Shown here in pieces: positions 8,758 through 17,551 of a DNA stretch of 64,000 nt; the first letter of the stretch is position 1; each line of letters begins with the position of its first letter. Source of the DNA: an uncultured Ignavibacteriota bacterium (GTDB lineage Bacteria > Bacteroidota > Ignavibacteria > UBA10030 > UBA8401); the NCBI GenBank assembly GCA_903861125.1, contig CAIOTF010000023.1, positions 310,001 through 374,000 of the forward strand, given 5' to 3'. The position numbers were made by a program, and so were the translations under genes. Below the pieces are notes generated by a model, which saw only the letters and a program-made list of their open reading frames with translations, was not told the origin of the DNA and did no database searches.

Positions 8758-9819
8758 ATGATGAAAAAGATTCTATTTATCTGCGGTTCAAAAAACCAAA
8801 CCACACAGATGCATCAAATCGCTTCGTATTTGATGTATGAATTTGAATGTTATTTCACTCCGTATTACGCCACCGGTCATGTGAATCTGATGCGGCGATT
8901 AGGGTTGACGGAAATGACGATCATGGCAAAACGTTTTGTGGATCAATGCTTTCAGTATTTCGAAGAAAATGGACTGCTGAGTGATTATTGTGGTGTACAA
9001 CACGTCTACGATCTTGTCGTGACGTGTGCAGATCTTGTTATACCGAAGAATATCCTTGATAAAAAGATCATCCTCGTTCAGGAAGGAATGACTGATCCGG
9101 AGAACTGGGTCTATCGGCTGGTAAAATTACATTTGATGCCACGGTGGTCGGCAAGCACATCCGCGATGGGGTTGAGCAACGCGTATGAAAAATTCTGCGT
9201 GGCGAGCGAAGGATACAAGGATCTGTTCATCCGCAAAGGTGTCAAGCCGGAAAAGCTCGTCGTCACCGGTATTCCGAATTTTGATCACTGTCAGAAATAC
9301 CTCAATAATAACTTTCCCTACAGCCATTTTGTCCTCGTCTGCACTTCTGATTCCCGCGAAACAGTGAAGATCGAGAACAGGAAAAAGATCATACTTGATG
9401 CCGTTCTTAAAGCGAACGGGCGACTTTTGATCTTTAAGCTCCATCCCAATGAAAATACTGCACGGTCAACGGCTGAGATCAACCGCTATGCGCCGGGTTC
9501 CCTAGTCTACTCTTCCGGAAGCGCCGAGGAGATGATCGCCAATTGTGATGTATTGATCACGCAGTTTTCTTCAACGGTCTATGTCGGATTAGCGCTCGGA
9601 AAAGAGGTCTATTCGAATTTTCCGGTTGAAGAATTGAAACGCTTAACCCCGTTGCAGAACAATTCGGCGGCAAAGAATATTGCCGAGGTCTGTCGTGAAG
9701 TGATCGAACAAAATCGAACCAAGATTTTTTCTTTTCGGCCGAAAGCGAGGGTGTTCCAGAAGTTCTTTCAGAATAAATACAAGGATAAATTGCTGCAACT
9801 TTTTCCGCAAGCATCATGA
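8758..9819 (+). CDS. GT-B-fold glycosyltransferase, candidate CMP-sugar-dependent transferase
   Basis: This 353-residue protein shows two Rossmann-like halves. Residues VQEG (107-110), KLHP (227-230) and FSST (270-273) are arranged like the (D/E)(D/E)G, HP and SS/T motifs of bacterial polysialyltransferases (GT38-like) and the related CDP-glycerol glycerophosphotransferases; both families use CMP/CDP-activated donors. The next gene, overlapping it by ATGA, is a cytidylyltransferase, so this enzyme may transfer the CMP-activated sugar produced by the locus. The family call is pattern-based. A UDP-GlcNAc 2-epimerase-like enzyme is the main alternative, but the expected epimerase motifs are not obvious. 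Confidence 0.6.
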   Translation: MMKKILFICGSKNQTTQMHQIASYLMYEFECYFTPYYATGHVNLMRRLGLTEMTIMAKRFVDQCFQYFEENGLLSDYCGVQHVYDLVVTCADLVIPKNILDKKIILVQEGMTDPENWVYRLVKLHLMPRWSASTSAMGLSNAYEKFCVASEGYKDLFIRKGVKPEKLVVTGIPNFDHCQKYLNNNFPYSHFVLVCTSDSRETVKIENRKKIILDAVLKANGRLLIFKLHPNENTARSTAEINRYAPGSLVYSSGSAEEMIANCDVLITQFSSTVYVGLALGKEVYSNFPVEELKRLTPLQNNSAAKNIAEVCREVIEQNRTKIFSFRPKARVFQKFFQNKYKDKLLQLFPQAS

Positions 9820-10619
9820 AAACTCTCATCGTCATACAAGCGCGAACTGGATCGTCGCGGCTTCCAAACAAAGTGCTGATGCCGGTCGCTGGTGCGCCGT
9901 TGTTACAGCGGATGATCGAACGCGTACAAACCGTTTCTGGACCGGTCGATTGTATCGTGGCAACCACCGTGGAACCGAGCGATGATCCGATTCGAAAATT
10001 ATGCAAGAAAATCGGTGTGCAGTGTTTCAGCGGTCATCAGACCGATCTGCTGGACCGTCATTACAACGCGGCAAGAGAAATGAGGGCTGATGTGATCGTG
10101 AAGATTCCTTCGGACTGTCCATTGATCGATCCTGCGGTGATCGAACGTGTAATTCGCTTCTACAATCGTTCCATTCATCATTATGATTACGTCAGTAACC
10201 TTCATCCCGCCAGCTATCCGGATGGAAATGATGTTGAAGTGATGACGAAGGAGAGTTTGGAGACCGCATGGATCTATGCAAAAAAGAATTACGAACGCGA
10301 GCATACGACACCGTTCCTATGGGAAAATGCAAACCGTTTCAAGATCGGAAACATCCACTGGGAATCGGGACTGAACCTTTCCATGTCTCATCGGTGGACG
10401 ATCGATTATCCAGAGGATTACACGTTCGTGAAAACAGTCTACGAGGAACTCTGGAACAATTTCCATCCGAATTTTTCACTCTATCAGATCCTCGGACTAT
10501 TGGAGATGAAACCCGAGATCCACTCTATCAATGCTAAATATGCCGGTGTAAATTGGTACCGGCATCACCTAGACGAATTAAAAACAATTTCTGATAATGA
10601 AACAAAACATTTGGCGTGA
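9816..10619 (+). CDS. spsF: SpsF-type cytidylyltransferase (CMP-sugar synthase family)
   Basis: This 267-residue nucleotidyltransferase has the N-terminal signature VIQARTGSSRLPNKVL and the KIPSDCPLIDP segment, as in the CMP-Kdo/CMP-NeuAc synthetase family member SpsF. It would activate the locus keto-sugar acid with CTP to give the CMP-sugar. It is coupled to the upstream glycosyltransferase (ATGA overlap) and its end lies next to the transketolase gene. The protein is a little longer than a bare NeuA catalytic domain; the C-terminal 60 residues (HRWTIDYPEDYTFV onwards) match the usual SpsF tail. Confidence 0.85.
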   Translation: MKTLIVIQARTGSSRLPNKVLMPVAGAPLLQRMIERVQTVSGPVDCIVATTVEPSDDPIRKLCKKIGVQCFSGHQTDLLDRHYNAAREMRADVIVKIPSDCPLIDPAVIERVIRFYNRSIHHYDYVSNLHPASYPDGNDVEVMTKESLETAWIYAKKNYEREHTTPFLWENANRFKIGNIHWESGLNLSMSHRWTIDYPEDYTFVKTVYEELWNNFHPNFSLYQILGLLEMKPEIHSINAKYAGVNWYRHHLDELKTISDNETKHLA

Positions 10620-10623
10620 ACCG

Positions 10624-11481
10624 ATGACCGAACAACATAAAATTGAATTGGAACTGTTAGCGTTACGTGTGCGTGAACATATCATCCGAATGTCAACCGA
10701 TGGAGGATGCTTCATAGGAGCTTCACTGTCTTGCACCGATCTGCTTGTCTATCTCTACACAGAAGTACTGAATATCTCTCCATCGTTGCTGAAGGATCAA
10801 GACCGGGATTATCTCCTGCTGTCAAAAGGACACGATGTTCCGGCACTGTACGGCACGTTGGCTGAACTCGGATTCATCGAAAAGGAACGGTTGCTGAACC
10901 ACCTGAAAACAATTGATTCCATCTACTGGCATCCGAACAGAAATATCCCGGGAGTTGAATTTCATTCCGGGTCACTGGGACATCTTTTGTCCGTCGGGAT
11001 CGGCATCGCGCTTGATATGAAGATGCGTAGCGGCAAAAATCGTGTCTTCGTTATTCTTGGCGATGGTGAATTAAATGAAGGTTCGATCTGGGAAGGATTG
11101 CTCGTTGCTGCCGCATATCAATTAGATAATTTGGTGATTATCGTCGATCGTAATGAATTCCAGGCGAATATTCGCACAGAAGAATTGATTCCGCTTGAAT
11201 CAATCGATAAAAAGTTCAAAGCGTTCGGCTGTTTTGTGAAACGAATTCACGGACATGATTTTGAACAGATGGAACAGACATTCTCACAGCTTCCTTTTAA
11301 CATGGGACAGCCGAGTGTCGTTATCGCCGATACGGTCCGCGGAAGAGGTTTGCCAAGCATTGAACACAGGGCTGACCGATGGTTTGTGAACTTTACGCAC
11401 GAAGAGGTTGAAATGCTTCTGGATGAATTGCATGGAGAAAAAGAGAGTACGCTGACCTCCGAAACAATAATGGTGAGATAA
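10624..11481 (+). CDS. Transketolase, N-terminal (ThDP-binding) subunit
   Basis: This is the N-terminal half of a split transketolase, about 285 residues. The thiamine diphosphate motif GDGELNEGSIWEG...RNEFQ is complete and the early SKGHDVPALY segment is as in other split transketolases. The frame is open to an ATG at 10597, inside the previous gene; the ATG at 10624, four bases after that gene's stop, is preferred, though neither has a good ribosome-binding site. With the C-terminal subunit it would move a two-carbon ketol unit. Within a sugar cluster it probably makes or trims the acceptor aldose rather than serving the pentose phosphate pathway. Confidence 0.88.
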   Translation: MTEQHKIELELLALRVREHIIRMSTDGGCFIGASLSCTDLLVYLYTEVLNISPSLLKDQDRDYLLLSKGHDVPALYGTLAELGFIEKERLLNHLKTIDSIYWHPNRNIPGVEFHSGSLGHLLSVGIGIALDMKMRSGKNRVFVILGDGELNEGSIWEGLLVAAAYQLDNLVIIVDRNEFQANIRTEELIPLESIDKKFKAFGCFVKRIHGHDFEQMEQTFSQLPFNMGQPSVVIADTVRGRGLPSIEHRADRWFVNFTHEEVEMLLDELHGEKESTLTSETIMVR

Positions 11482-11483
11482 TA

Positions 11484-12440
11484 ATGACCTATGAAGAAAA
11501 ACTGAAAGAAATTTCAGAACATAATCACAATCTTGTTGTGATGACCGCAGAGAACCGCGCCGCAATCCGCAATCTGCCAAGTGTGCTGGGTAACCGGTTC
11601 ATCGATGTCGGGATCACTGAACAGACGATGATCGGTGCGGCGGCAGGTCTGGCGCTGAGGGGCAGAACACCGATTGTTCATGCGCTGGCAACATTTCTTA
11701 CGCTCCGCGCATTTGAGTTCATCCGTACCGATATTGGAATCGGAAATCTTCCCGTGAAACTTGTCGGTGGTGTTCCAGGTTTTCTCTCAGAGGCAAACGG
11801 GCCGACTCATCAAGCCATCGAAGATGTTTCTATCATGCGCGGAATTCCAAACATGAAGATCTTTTGTCCTGCGGATCATGAAGAACTTGTTTCGGCTCTG
11901 CCGCTGATCATCCAAGACCGATCACCGTGGTACATACGGTATACAACTCTTCAGCCCGTTGTAAAACATTATGATAGTTTTACCTTCGGCAAAGCAGAAA
12001 TCCTGGACGATGGAATGGATGTTGCACTTTTAACATACGGATTCATGACGATGGAATCGTGGAAAGCAAAAAAAATTCTGGAAAAAAGGGGGATATCAGT
12101 CCGGTTCATCAATTTGAGAACGCTCAAACCGATCGACGAAGGAGCGGTGATCCATGCGGCAAAAGAATGTTCTCTCATTGTCACAATTGAAGATCACTTC
12201 CTCATCGGTGGATTATTTTCCATCGTTGGGGAATTATTCCTCAAACATAACATGATGGCAAACGTCCTGCCGATCGCATTGGACAATCAATGGTTCAAGC
12301 CGGCATTGTTGCACGATGTATTGTCATATGAAGGATTTACCGGAGAGCAGATTGCGGCAAAGATCATGGTGCGGCTGCAACAGACAGAGCGTAGCAATGA
12401 AGTTTATCACAACGAAAAGCATGTCAAGCAAATATTGTAA
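11484..12440 (+). CDS. Transketolase, C-terminal (pyrimidine-binding) subunit
   Basis: This 318-residue protein carries the transketolase pyrimidine-binding domain (ENRAAIRNL, then FIDVGITEQTMIGAAAGLAL with the catalytic glutamate in GITEQ) and the transketolase C-terminal domain. It starts two bases after the N-terminal subunit, as is normal for split transketolases that form a heterotetramer. Residue EQ in the ITEQ motif is intact, so the enzyme should be active. The gene is followed by the aminotransferase after 12 bases, which places it firmly in the same operon. Confidence 0.88.
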   Translation: MTYEEKLKEISEHNHNLVVMTAENRAAIRNLPSVLGNRFIDVGITEQTMIGAAAGLALRGRTPIVHALATFLTLRAFEFIRTDIGIGNLPVKLVGGVPGFLSEANGPTHQAIEDVSIMRGIPNMKIFCPADHEELVSALPLIIQDRSPWYIRYTTLQPVVKHYDSFTFGKAEILDDGMDVALLTYGFMTMESWKAKKILEKRGISVRFINLRTLKPIDEGAVIHAAKECSLIVTIEDHFLIGGLFSIVGELFLKHNMMANVLPIALDNQWFKPALLHDVLSYEGFTGEQIAAKIMVRLQQTERSNEVYHNEKHVKQIL

Positions 12441-12452
12441 AGGAAGTCAACA

Positions 12453-13787
12453 ATGAATACGGTTACCTTCAATGAACAATTTCCCACAATTCAAAAGTCA
12501 GATGAACTATATGCACGTGCTGTCGGGTTGATCCCCGCCGCGACACAAACACTTGCAAAAGGACCCGGTCAATACATTAAAGGTGTTGCGCCAAAATATC
12601 TGTTAAAAGGAAAAGGTTCTCATGTTTGGGATGTTGACGGAAATGAATTTCTTGACTATACCATGGGTGTCGGACCGATTTCGCTCGGGTATTCGTATCC
12701 TCCGGTGAATGATGCAATTAGAAAACAGCTTGAAGACGGCATCACATTTTCGCTGATGCATCCGTTGGAAGTGGAAGTGGCGGAATTGATCCGCGCCGTT
12801 GTTCCGAATGCGGAGTCCGTGCGGTTCAGTAAAACCGGCTGCGACGTCACTTCGGCTGCCATCCGGTTGGCCCGAGCATTCACCGGCAGGAATAAGATCC
12901 TCTGCTGCGGTTATCACGGCTGGCATGATTGGTATATCGCCGTCACAGACCGCAACAAGGGCATTCCGCAGTCTGCGCAGGACCTAACGCATACATTCAA
13001 TTATAATGACATTCAATCTGTTATCGATTCGATCGACACGGACACTGCCTGCGTCATTCTTGAACCAATTGTGTTCGAATCCCCAAAAGAAAAATTTTTG
13101 CATAAGTTGAAAGAATTCTGCCAGAACAACGGAACGCTGTTGATCTTTGATGAAATGTGGACTGGCTTCCGTCTTGCCGTCGGCGGTGCACAGGAATATT
13201 TTGGTGTTCACGCCGATCTGGCATGTTTTTCCAAAGCGGTTGCCAACGGAATGCCGCTTTCAATCCTTACGGGAAGAGCGGATATCATGAATCTGCTGGA
13301 AAAGGATGTATTCTTTTTTACAACGTTTGGCGGTGAGGCACTCTCGTTGGCAGCCGCAAAAGCAACAATTGAAGAATTGCGGGAGCAACGAGTTCCTGAA
13401 TTTTTATCCGCGCAGGGAAACAAACTAAAATTAGGCTACAATCAGCTTGCCGACAATTTCGGAATTTCATTCACCCGCTGTTCAGGATTCGGTTGCCGGA
13501 CCATCGTCACATTCGATGCGAGCATCGGAAATCCGCTTGAGATGAAATCGTTTGTGCAACAGGAATTGATCAAGCGGGGAATTTTGTGGACGGGATTCCA
13601 CAATATGAGTTTTTCACATACCGATGCCGACATAGAATATACGCTATCTGCCTATAACGAAATACTTCCAATGCTGAAGACCGTTGTCGAAGGGAAAAAT
13701 GTCCGTGCCGCACTCCGTGGTGAACCTGTTGAACCGGTGTTCCGCAAAACCAGTAATTTCAACATAAAACCGAAGAGAGCCGCGTGA
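12453..13787 (+). CDS. Class III PLP aminotransferase, glutamate-1-semialdehyde aminomutase-like
   Basis: This 444-residue class III aminotransferase starts with an AAGGA ribosome-binding site before the ATG. The PLP region is visible as YHGWHDWY, the Asp-containing LLIFDEMWTGFR and the Schiff-base lysine in CFSKAVANGMPLS. It resembles HemL-type glutamate-1-semialdehyde aminomutases, but the location inside a sugar operon suggests amination of a keto- or aldo-sugar. No other haem gene is nearby. The C-terminal tail after about residue 415 (ALRGEPVEPVFRKTS) is basic and variable. Confidence 0.85.
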   Translation: MNTVTFNEQFPTIQKSDELYARAVGLIPAATQTLAKGPGQYIKGVAPKYLLKGKGSHVWDVDGNEFLDYTMGVGPISLGYSYPPVNDAIRKQLEDGITFSLMHPLEVEVAELIRAVVPNAESVRFSKTGCDVTSAAIRLARAFTGRNKILCCGYHGWHDWYIAVTDRNKGIPQSAQDLTHTFNYNDIQSVIDSIDTDTACVILEPIVFESPKEKFLHKLKEFCQNNGTLLIFDEMWTGFRLAVGGAQEYFGVHADLACFSKAVANGMPLSILTGRADIMNLLEKDVFFFTTFGGEALSLAAAKATIEELREQRVPEFLSAQGNKLKLGYNQLADNFGISFTRCSGFGCRTIVTFDASIGNPLEMKSFVQQELIKRGILWTGFHNMSFSHTDADIEYTLSAYNEILPMLKTVVEGKNVRAALRGEPVEPVFRKTSNFNIKPKRAA

Positions 13788-14605
13788 CGATGGAACTGTT
13801 TTCATTAAAAAATAAAACCGCGATCGTTACCGGATCGTTAGGACTGATCGGAAGACAACATTGCTTTGCGTTGGCCGAAGCCGGGGCAAACATTGTTGTT
13901 ACCGATATGGATGCGGAGGGGTGCGAAGTATTTGCGAGAGAACTGAATACCTCAACATGTTGTGACACACTTCCCGTTGGCGCAGATATTACTAGCCGGT
14001 CTTCAATTACCCGTTTGAGAAAAAGCGTCATCGACAAATTCGGCGGTATCGACATCCTGGTGAACAACGCCGCCATTAATGATAAATTTGAAAGTCCGGC
14101 TTCCGCGGCCGAGCAATCTAAGTTTGAGAACTATCCGCTCGAATTGTGGCAGAACTCGTTTGACGTTAATGTCACCGGAATGTTCCTGTGTTGTCAAGTG
14201 CTTGGCACTGTCATGGCAGAGCATGGTAGCGGAAGTATCATCAATATCGCATCCACCTATGGACTCGTAGCGCCAGATCAATCTTTATATACAAAACCTG
14301 ATGGGACACAGCCATTCTTCAAATCACCTTCCTACCCTGCCACCAAAGGTGCAGTGTTATCATTTACAAAATATCTCGCCGCATATTGGGGAAATATGGG
14401 TGTTCGGGTGAATGCGCTTTGTCCCGGCGGAGTTGAAAACGGACAGGAGGAATATTTTATCAGAAACTATTCCGCAAAAACACCGATGGGAAGAATGGCA
14501 AAACCGAATGATTACAAAGGAGCATTGGTCTTTTTAGCAAGCGAAGCATCAAGTTATATGACAGGAGCAAATGTTGTTGTCGACGGCGGCTGGACTGCAT
14601 GGTAA
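13784..14605 (+). CDS. SDR-family oxidoreductase
   Basis: This 273-residue short-chain dehydrogenase/reductase has TGSLGLIGR for the cofactor-binding TGxxGxxG, NNAAIND for the NNAG position, and the catalytic YPATK (Y-x-x-x-K) after a conserved Ser in NIAS. The GTG start overlaps the stop of the aminotransferase (GTGA); an ATG at 13790 is a near alternative. The C-terminal VDGGWTAW is typical of classical SDRs. It likely reduces or oxidises a sugar intermediate of the locus; the substrate is not shown by the sequence. Confidence 0.87.
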   Translation: MTMELFSLKNKTAIVTGSLGLIGRQHCFALAEAGANIVVTDMDAEGCEVFARELNTSTCCDTLPVGADITSRSSITRLRKSVIDKFGGIDILVNNAAINDKFESPASAAEQSKFENYPLELWQNSFDVNVTGMFLCCQVLGTVMAEHGSGSIINIASTYGLVAPDQSLYTKPDGTQPFFKSPSYPATKGAVLSFTKYLAAYWGNMGVRVNALCPGGVENGQEEYFIRNYSAKTPMGRMAKPNDYKGALVFLASEASSYMTGANVVVDGGWTAW

Positions 14606-14661
14606 ATTGATCAACATCAAAAATTCATTCTATCATCCACACAAATCAAGAGAGAGACTCT

Positions 14662-15552
14662 ATGAACAATACAATTCAAATTGGCGATCGTCGTGTCGGC
14701 GATGGCGAACGGGTGTTCGTCATCGGAGAGATCGGTATCAATCATAACGGTTCTATGGAGATCGCAAAAAAATTGATCGATGGAGCTGCGCTTGCTGGCT
14801 GCGATGCCGTAAAATTCCAAAAGAGAACTCCTGAATTATGTGTTCCGAAGGAACAACGGGATATTGTCCGCGAAACCCCATGGGGAAAGATGACCTATCT
14901 TGAATACCGTTTTCTGGTGGAATTCGATGCAGTGCAATATGCTGAGATCGATCGCTATTGCAAGGATCGGAAGATCTTATGGTTTGCTTCATGCTGGGAT
15001 GAAGAATCGGTAGAATTTATTGAACGGTTCAATCCCGTTTGTCACAAGGCGGCTTCCGCTGCCTTAACCGACACTTCTCTTTTGAAGAAAAAACAAGCAA
15101 CTGGAAAACCTCTGATCCTTTCAACGGGAATGTCCACACAGGATGAAATTGAGAATGCAATCAATGAACTTGGAACATATAACATACTTATTGCACATGC
15201 AACGTCAACATATCCATGTCCACCGGAGGAGTTGAACTTGAAAATGATACACACCTTAAAAGCAAAATATCCGGAATGCCTGATCGGGTATTCCGGTCAT
15301 GAAACCGGTCTGGCACCGACTTGGGCAGCGGTTGCAATGGGCGCAACATTTGTAGAGCGTCACATTACACTCGATCGTGCAATGTGGGGAAGCGATCAGG
15401 CGGCGTCCGTTGAAATCGGCGGATTGATGCGTCTCGTGTCAAATATTCGTGATATTGAAAAAGCGTTCGGTGATGGCGTCAAAAAACTTTATGAAAGCGA
15501 ACTTGGTGCACGCAAAAAACTCCGCAGAGTGCGGGAGAAGGTGGCGGCTTAA
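14662..15552 (+). CDS. NeuB-family (nonulosonate-type) synthase lacking the SAF domain
   Basis: This 296-residue PEP-dependent aldol synthase of the NeuB family has EIGINHNGSM near the N-terminus, DAVKFQKRTPEL, STGMST, GYSGHETGL and VERHITLDR, which together form the TIM-barrel active site. Family enzymes condense PEP with an aldose to give a nonulosonic acid. Usual NeuB, PseI and LegI proteins are about 335-350 residues with a C-terminal antifreeze-like SAF domain that closes the partner active site; here the protein ends at ARKKLRRVREKVAA, so SAF is absent and no separate SAF gene is next to it. The start has GAGAG upstream. Confidence 0.87.
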   Translation: MNNTIQIGDRRVGDGERVFVIGEIGINHNGSMEIAKKLIDGAALAGCDAVKFQKRTPELCVPKEQRDIVRETPWGKMTYLEYRFLVEFDAVQYAEIDRYCKDRKILWFASCWDEESVEFIERFNPVCHKAASAALTDTSLLKKKQATGKPLILSTGMSTQDEIENAINELGTYNILIAHATSTYPCPPEELNLKMIHTLKAKYPECLIGYSGHETGLAPTWAAVAMGATFVERHITLDRAMWGSDQAASVEIGGLMRLVSNIRDIEKAFGDGVKKLYESELGARKKLRRVREKVAA

Positions 15553-15557
15553 TTCAG

Positions 15558-16352
15558 ATGGGTTTAGATTTTTTTTCACCGGTCATTGTCGCTGGTTCTG
15601 CTATTGTACTCATTATATTGGAACGTACTTTTCCGTATAGCGATAGGCAGCCATTGTTTCGAAAAGGGTTTTGGACCGACCTGGGAATGTATACACTCTT
15701 TCAAAGTTACATCCTCAGCTGGGTGATCTTTGGGTTTATCCATTGGCTGGATGGTCAGACGGGTATGTCTCGTTTCCAGATCATTTCGCATTGGCCGAAA
15801 GCGTTTCAGTACATCTTATTTTTTGTGACTCACGATCTGTACATCTACCTCTTTCATCGCTGGCAACATCAAAATAAATATCTCTATCGCATCCACGAAG
15901 CACATCATTCCGTTGAAGAAGTCGATTGGTTGGCGGGTGCTCGTTCCCATTCACTGGAAATTATTATCAATCAAACAATTGAATTTTTACCCATCATTCT
16001 TTTGAGTGCCGCTCCCGTGGTTGTTCTTATCAAAGGAATTGTTGATGCGGTTTGGGGAATGTATATCCATTCCAATATTGATGTTCGCTCCGGCTGGGTG
16101 CAATATTTTTTCAATGGACCAGAGATGCATCGTTGGCATCATTCCAAAGTGAAGGGAAATAGCGTAAATTACAGTACGAAATTGGCTGTGTGGGATTGGA
16201 TGTTTGGAACCGCTTACCTCCCTCGTCTCCAAAAACCCTCCGCGTATGGATTATCCATATCAAATTTTCCCAAAGGATACTTTTCTCAGCATTTGTATGC
16301 GTTCCGTCCGTTTCGTAAACCGGAATCAAAAACTATCGAACATTCCCAATGA
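15558..16352 (+). CDS. Sterol desaturase / fatty acid hydroxylase superfamily membrane protein
   Basis: This 264-residue membrane protein has the histidine clusters of the diiron hydroxylase superfamily: HDLYIYLFHRWQH, HEAHHS and HRWHH, lying between hydrophobic segments. These enzymes hydroxylate or desaturate fatty acids, sphingolipids or sterols. The gene follows the NeuB-type synthase by five bases and overlaps the TPR gene (ATGA), so it is in the sugar operon. It may modify the lipid that carries the sugar, but that is inference. Confidence 0.82.
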   Translation: MGLDFFSPVIVAGSAIVLIILERTFPYSDRQPLFRKGFWTDLGMYTLFQSYILSWVIFGFIHWLDGQTGMSRFQIISHWPKAFQYILFFVTHDLYIYLFHRWQHQNKYLYRIHEAHHSVEEVDWLAGARSHSLEIIINQTIEFLPIILLSAAPVVVLIKGIVDAVWGMYIHSNIDVRSGWVQYFFNGPEMHRWHHSKVKGNSVNYSTKLAVWDWMFGTAYLPRLQKPSAYGLSISNFPKGYFSQHLYAFRPFRKPESKTIEHSQ

Positions 16353-17065
16353 TCTTCACCCTGTTTGTTTTAGTTTTATGTTCTGAACCGACAACTCTTC
16401 AAAAAGGTGATGAATATTTCCGTAATCAGGATTATTCGGCTGCAATTTCGATGTACCAAAACAATCTTAATGGCACGCAGCAAGATGCAGAATCCTTGTG
16501 GCGGATTGCGCGTGCAACAATCTGTCTTGGAGACATGTGTCAGAGAAAAGAACAGGAAAAGCATTATCGAAACGCGCTCGAACGCTCTGCGGCAGCCGTC
16601 AAGTTAGATTCGCTAAATTCCAATGTTCAGTGTTGGTATGCTATTTCATTGGGGTATATCGCCATCTTTGAGGGAAGTAAAAGAAAAGTGGAGTTCTGCA
16701 CCAATATCCAAAGAGCACTTGAACTGTCCATCAATCTTGATCCGCGGAACGATGTAGCTTTTTCTGTGTATGGAACATTCTATCGTGCACTGGGGAATGT
16801 CGGATGGCTGGAACGTAATCTGGCTAATCTTCTTCTTGGCGGACTTCCGGAGGGGGGATATGCTGAGGCTGAAACAATGCTGCTCAAAGCAATTGAGCTA
16901 AAGCCGAATATCCTGAGACACAGGTACGAATTGGGATTATTATATTTTGACTGGGGAAAAGAAAATAAGGGGAGGGAAATATTCAGAGCCGCTCTTCTCT
17001 TACCGGTCACACTTGCGAGCGATCATACAAGGATCAAGATCATGAAACAAAAACTTTTACCGTAG
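16349..17065 (+). CDS. Exported TPR-repeat protein
   Basis: This 238-residue protein starts with a short hydrophobic N-terminus (MIFTLFVLVLCSE), a plausible signal sequence, and then has tetratricopeptide-like helices (QKGDEYFRNQDYSAAISMYQ and AEAETMLLKAIELKPN with HRYELGLLYFDWGK). TPR proteins act as scaffolds, here probably periplasmic. It overlaps the upstream hydroxylase gene by ATGA and ends the operon; a convergent gene follows 53 bases away. No enzymatic domain is visible. Confidence 0.72.
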   Translation: MIFTLFVLVLCSEPTTLQKGDEYFRNQDYSAAISMYQNNLNGTQQDAESLWRIARATICLGDMCQRKEQEKHYRNALERSAAAVKLDSLNSNVQCWYAISLGYIAIFEGSKRKVEFCTNIQRALELSINLDPRNDVAFSVYGTFYRALGNVGWLERNLANLLLGGLPEGGYAEAETMLLKAIELKPNILRHRYELGLLYFDWGKENKGREIFRAALLLPVTLASDHTRIKIMKQKLLP

Positions 17066-17118
17066 ATCAATCTGCGCTGGTAATTGTAAAAACACAATAG
17101 TTCGAACGGGTATTATTT

Positions 17119-17544
17119 CTACCCCATAAAGACAAGCTTTACACCGGCAAGCTTCGCATACTCGGTGATACGGTCGTCTCGATAGAATTCTTTGTAATAG
17201 ATCTTTGTTATTCCGGAGTTTGCGATGAGCTTAAAGCATGTTAAACAAGGTGATGCCGTCACATAAATTTCCGATTGGTCAATTTGGATGCCGTGTTTTG
17301 CCGCCTGAGCAACCGCGTTTGATTCCGCGTGGACGGTGCGTACGCAGTGGTCATTCTCAATATCATGGCCGACCTCATCGCAATGCGGTGCACCGCGCAG
17401 GCTTCCGTTATATCCGGTAGAGAGGATCGTTTTGTCGCGCACGATTACTGCGCCGACATGTTTTCTGCTACAGGTGCTTCGCGTAGCAACCTGCTCTGCA
17501 ATGTTCATAAAATATTCGTGCCATGATACCCGTCGATCGTCCAT
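17119..17544 (-). CDS. dCMP deaminase (cytidine/deoxycytidylate deaminase family)
   Basis: This is a zinc-dependent deaminase of 141 residues counted from ATG 17544, which is preceded by AGGAG. The same frame is open to 17586, but that would overlap the upstream T9SS gene. Zinc and catalytic residues are present as HAES (His and proton-shuttling Glu) and PCLTC (two Cys). It would convert dCMP to dUMP for thymidylate synthesis. It begins seven bases after the carboxypeptidase stop codon, so it is likely in that minus-strand transcript. Confidence 0.9.
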   Translation of the reverse strand: MDDRRVSWHEYFMNIAEQVATRSTCSRKHVGAVIVRDKTILSTGYNGSLRGAPHCDEVGHDIENDHCVRTVHAESNAVAQAAKHGIQIDQSEIYVTASPCLTCFKLIANSGITKIYYKEFYRDDRITEYAKLAGVKLVFMG

Positions 17545-17551
17545 ACTGCTC

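Noticed and set aside
12453-13787. Calling the class III aminotransferase hemL
   Set aside because: It resembles glutamate-1-semialdehyde aminomutase, but it lies within a sugar operon and no haem genes are present; the general family name is safer.
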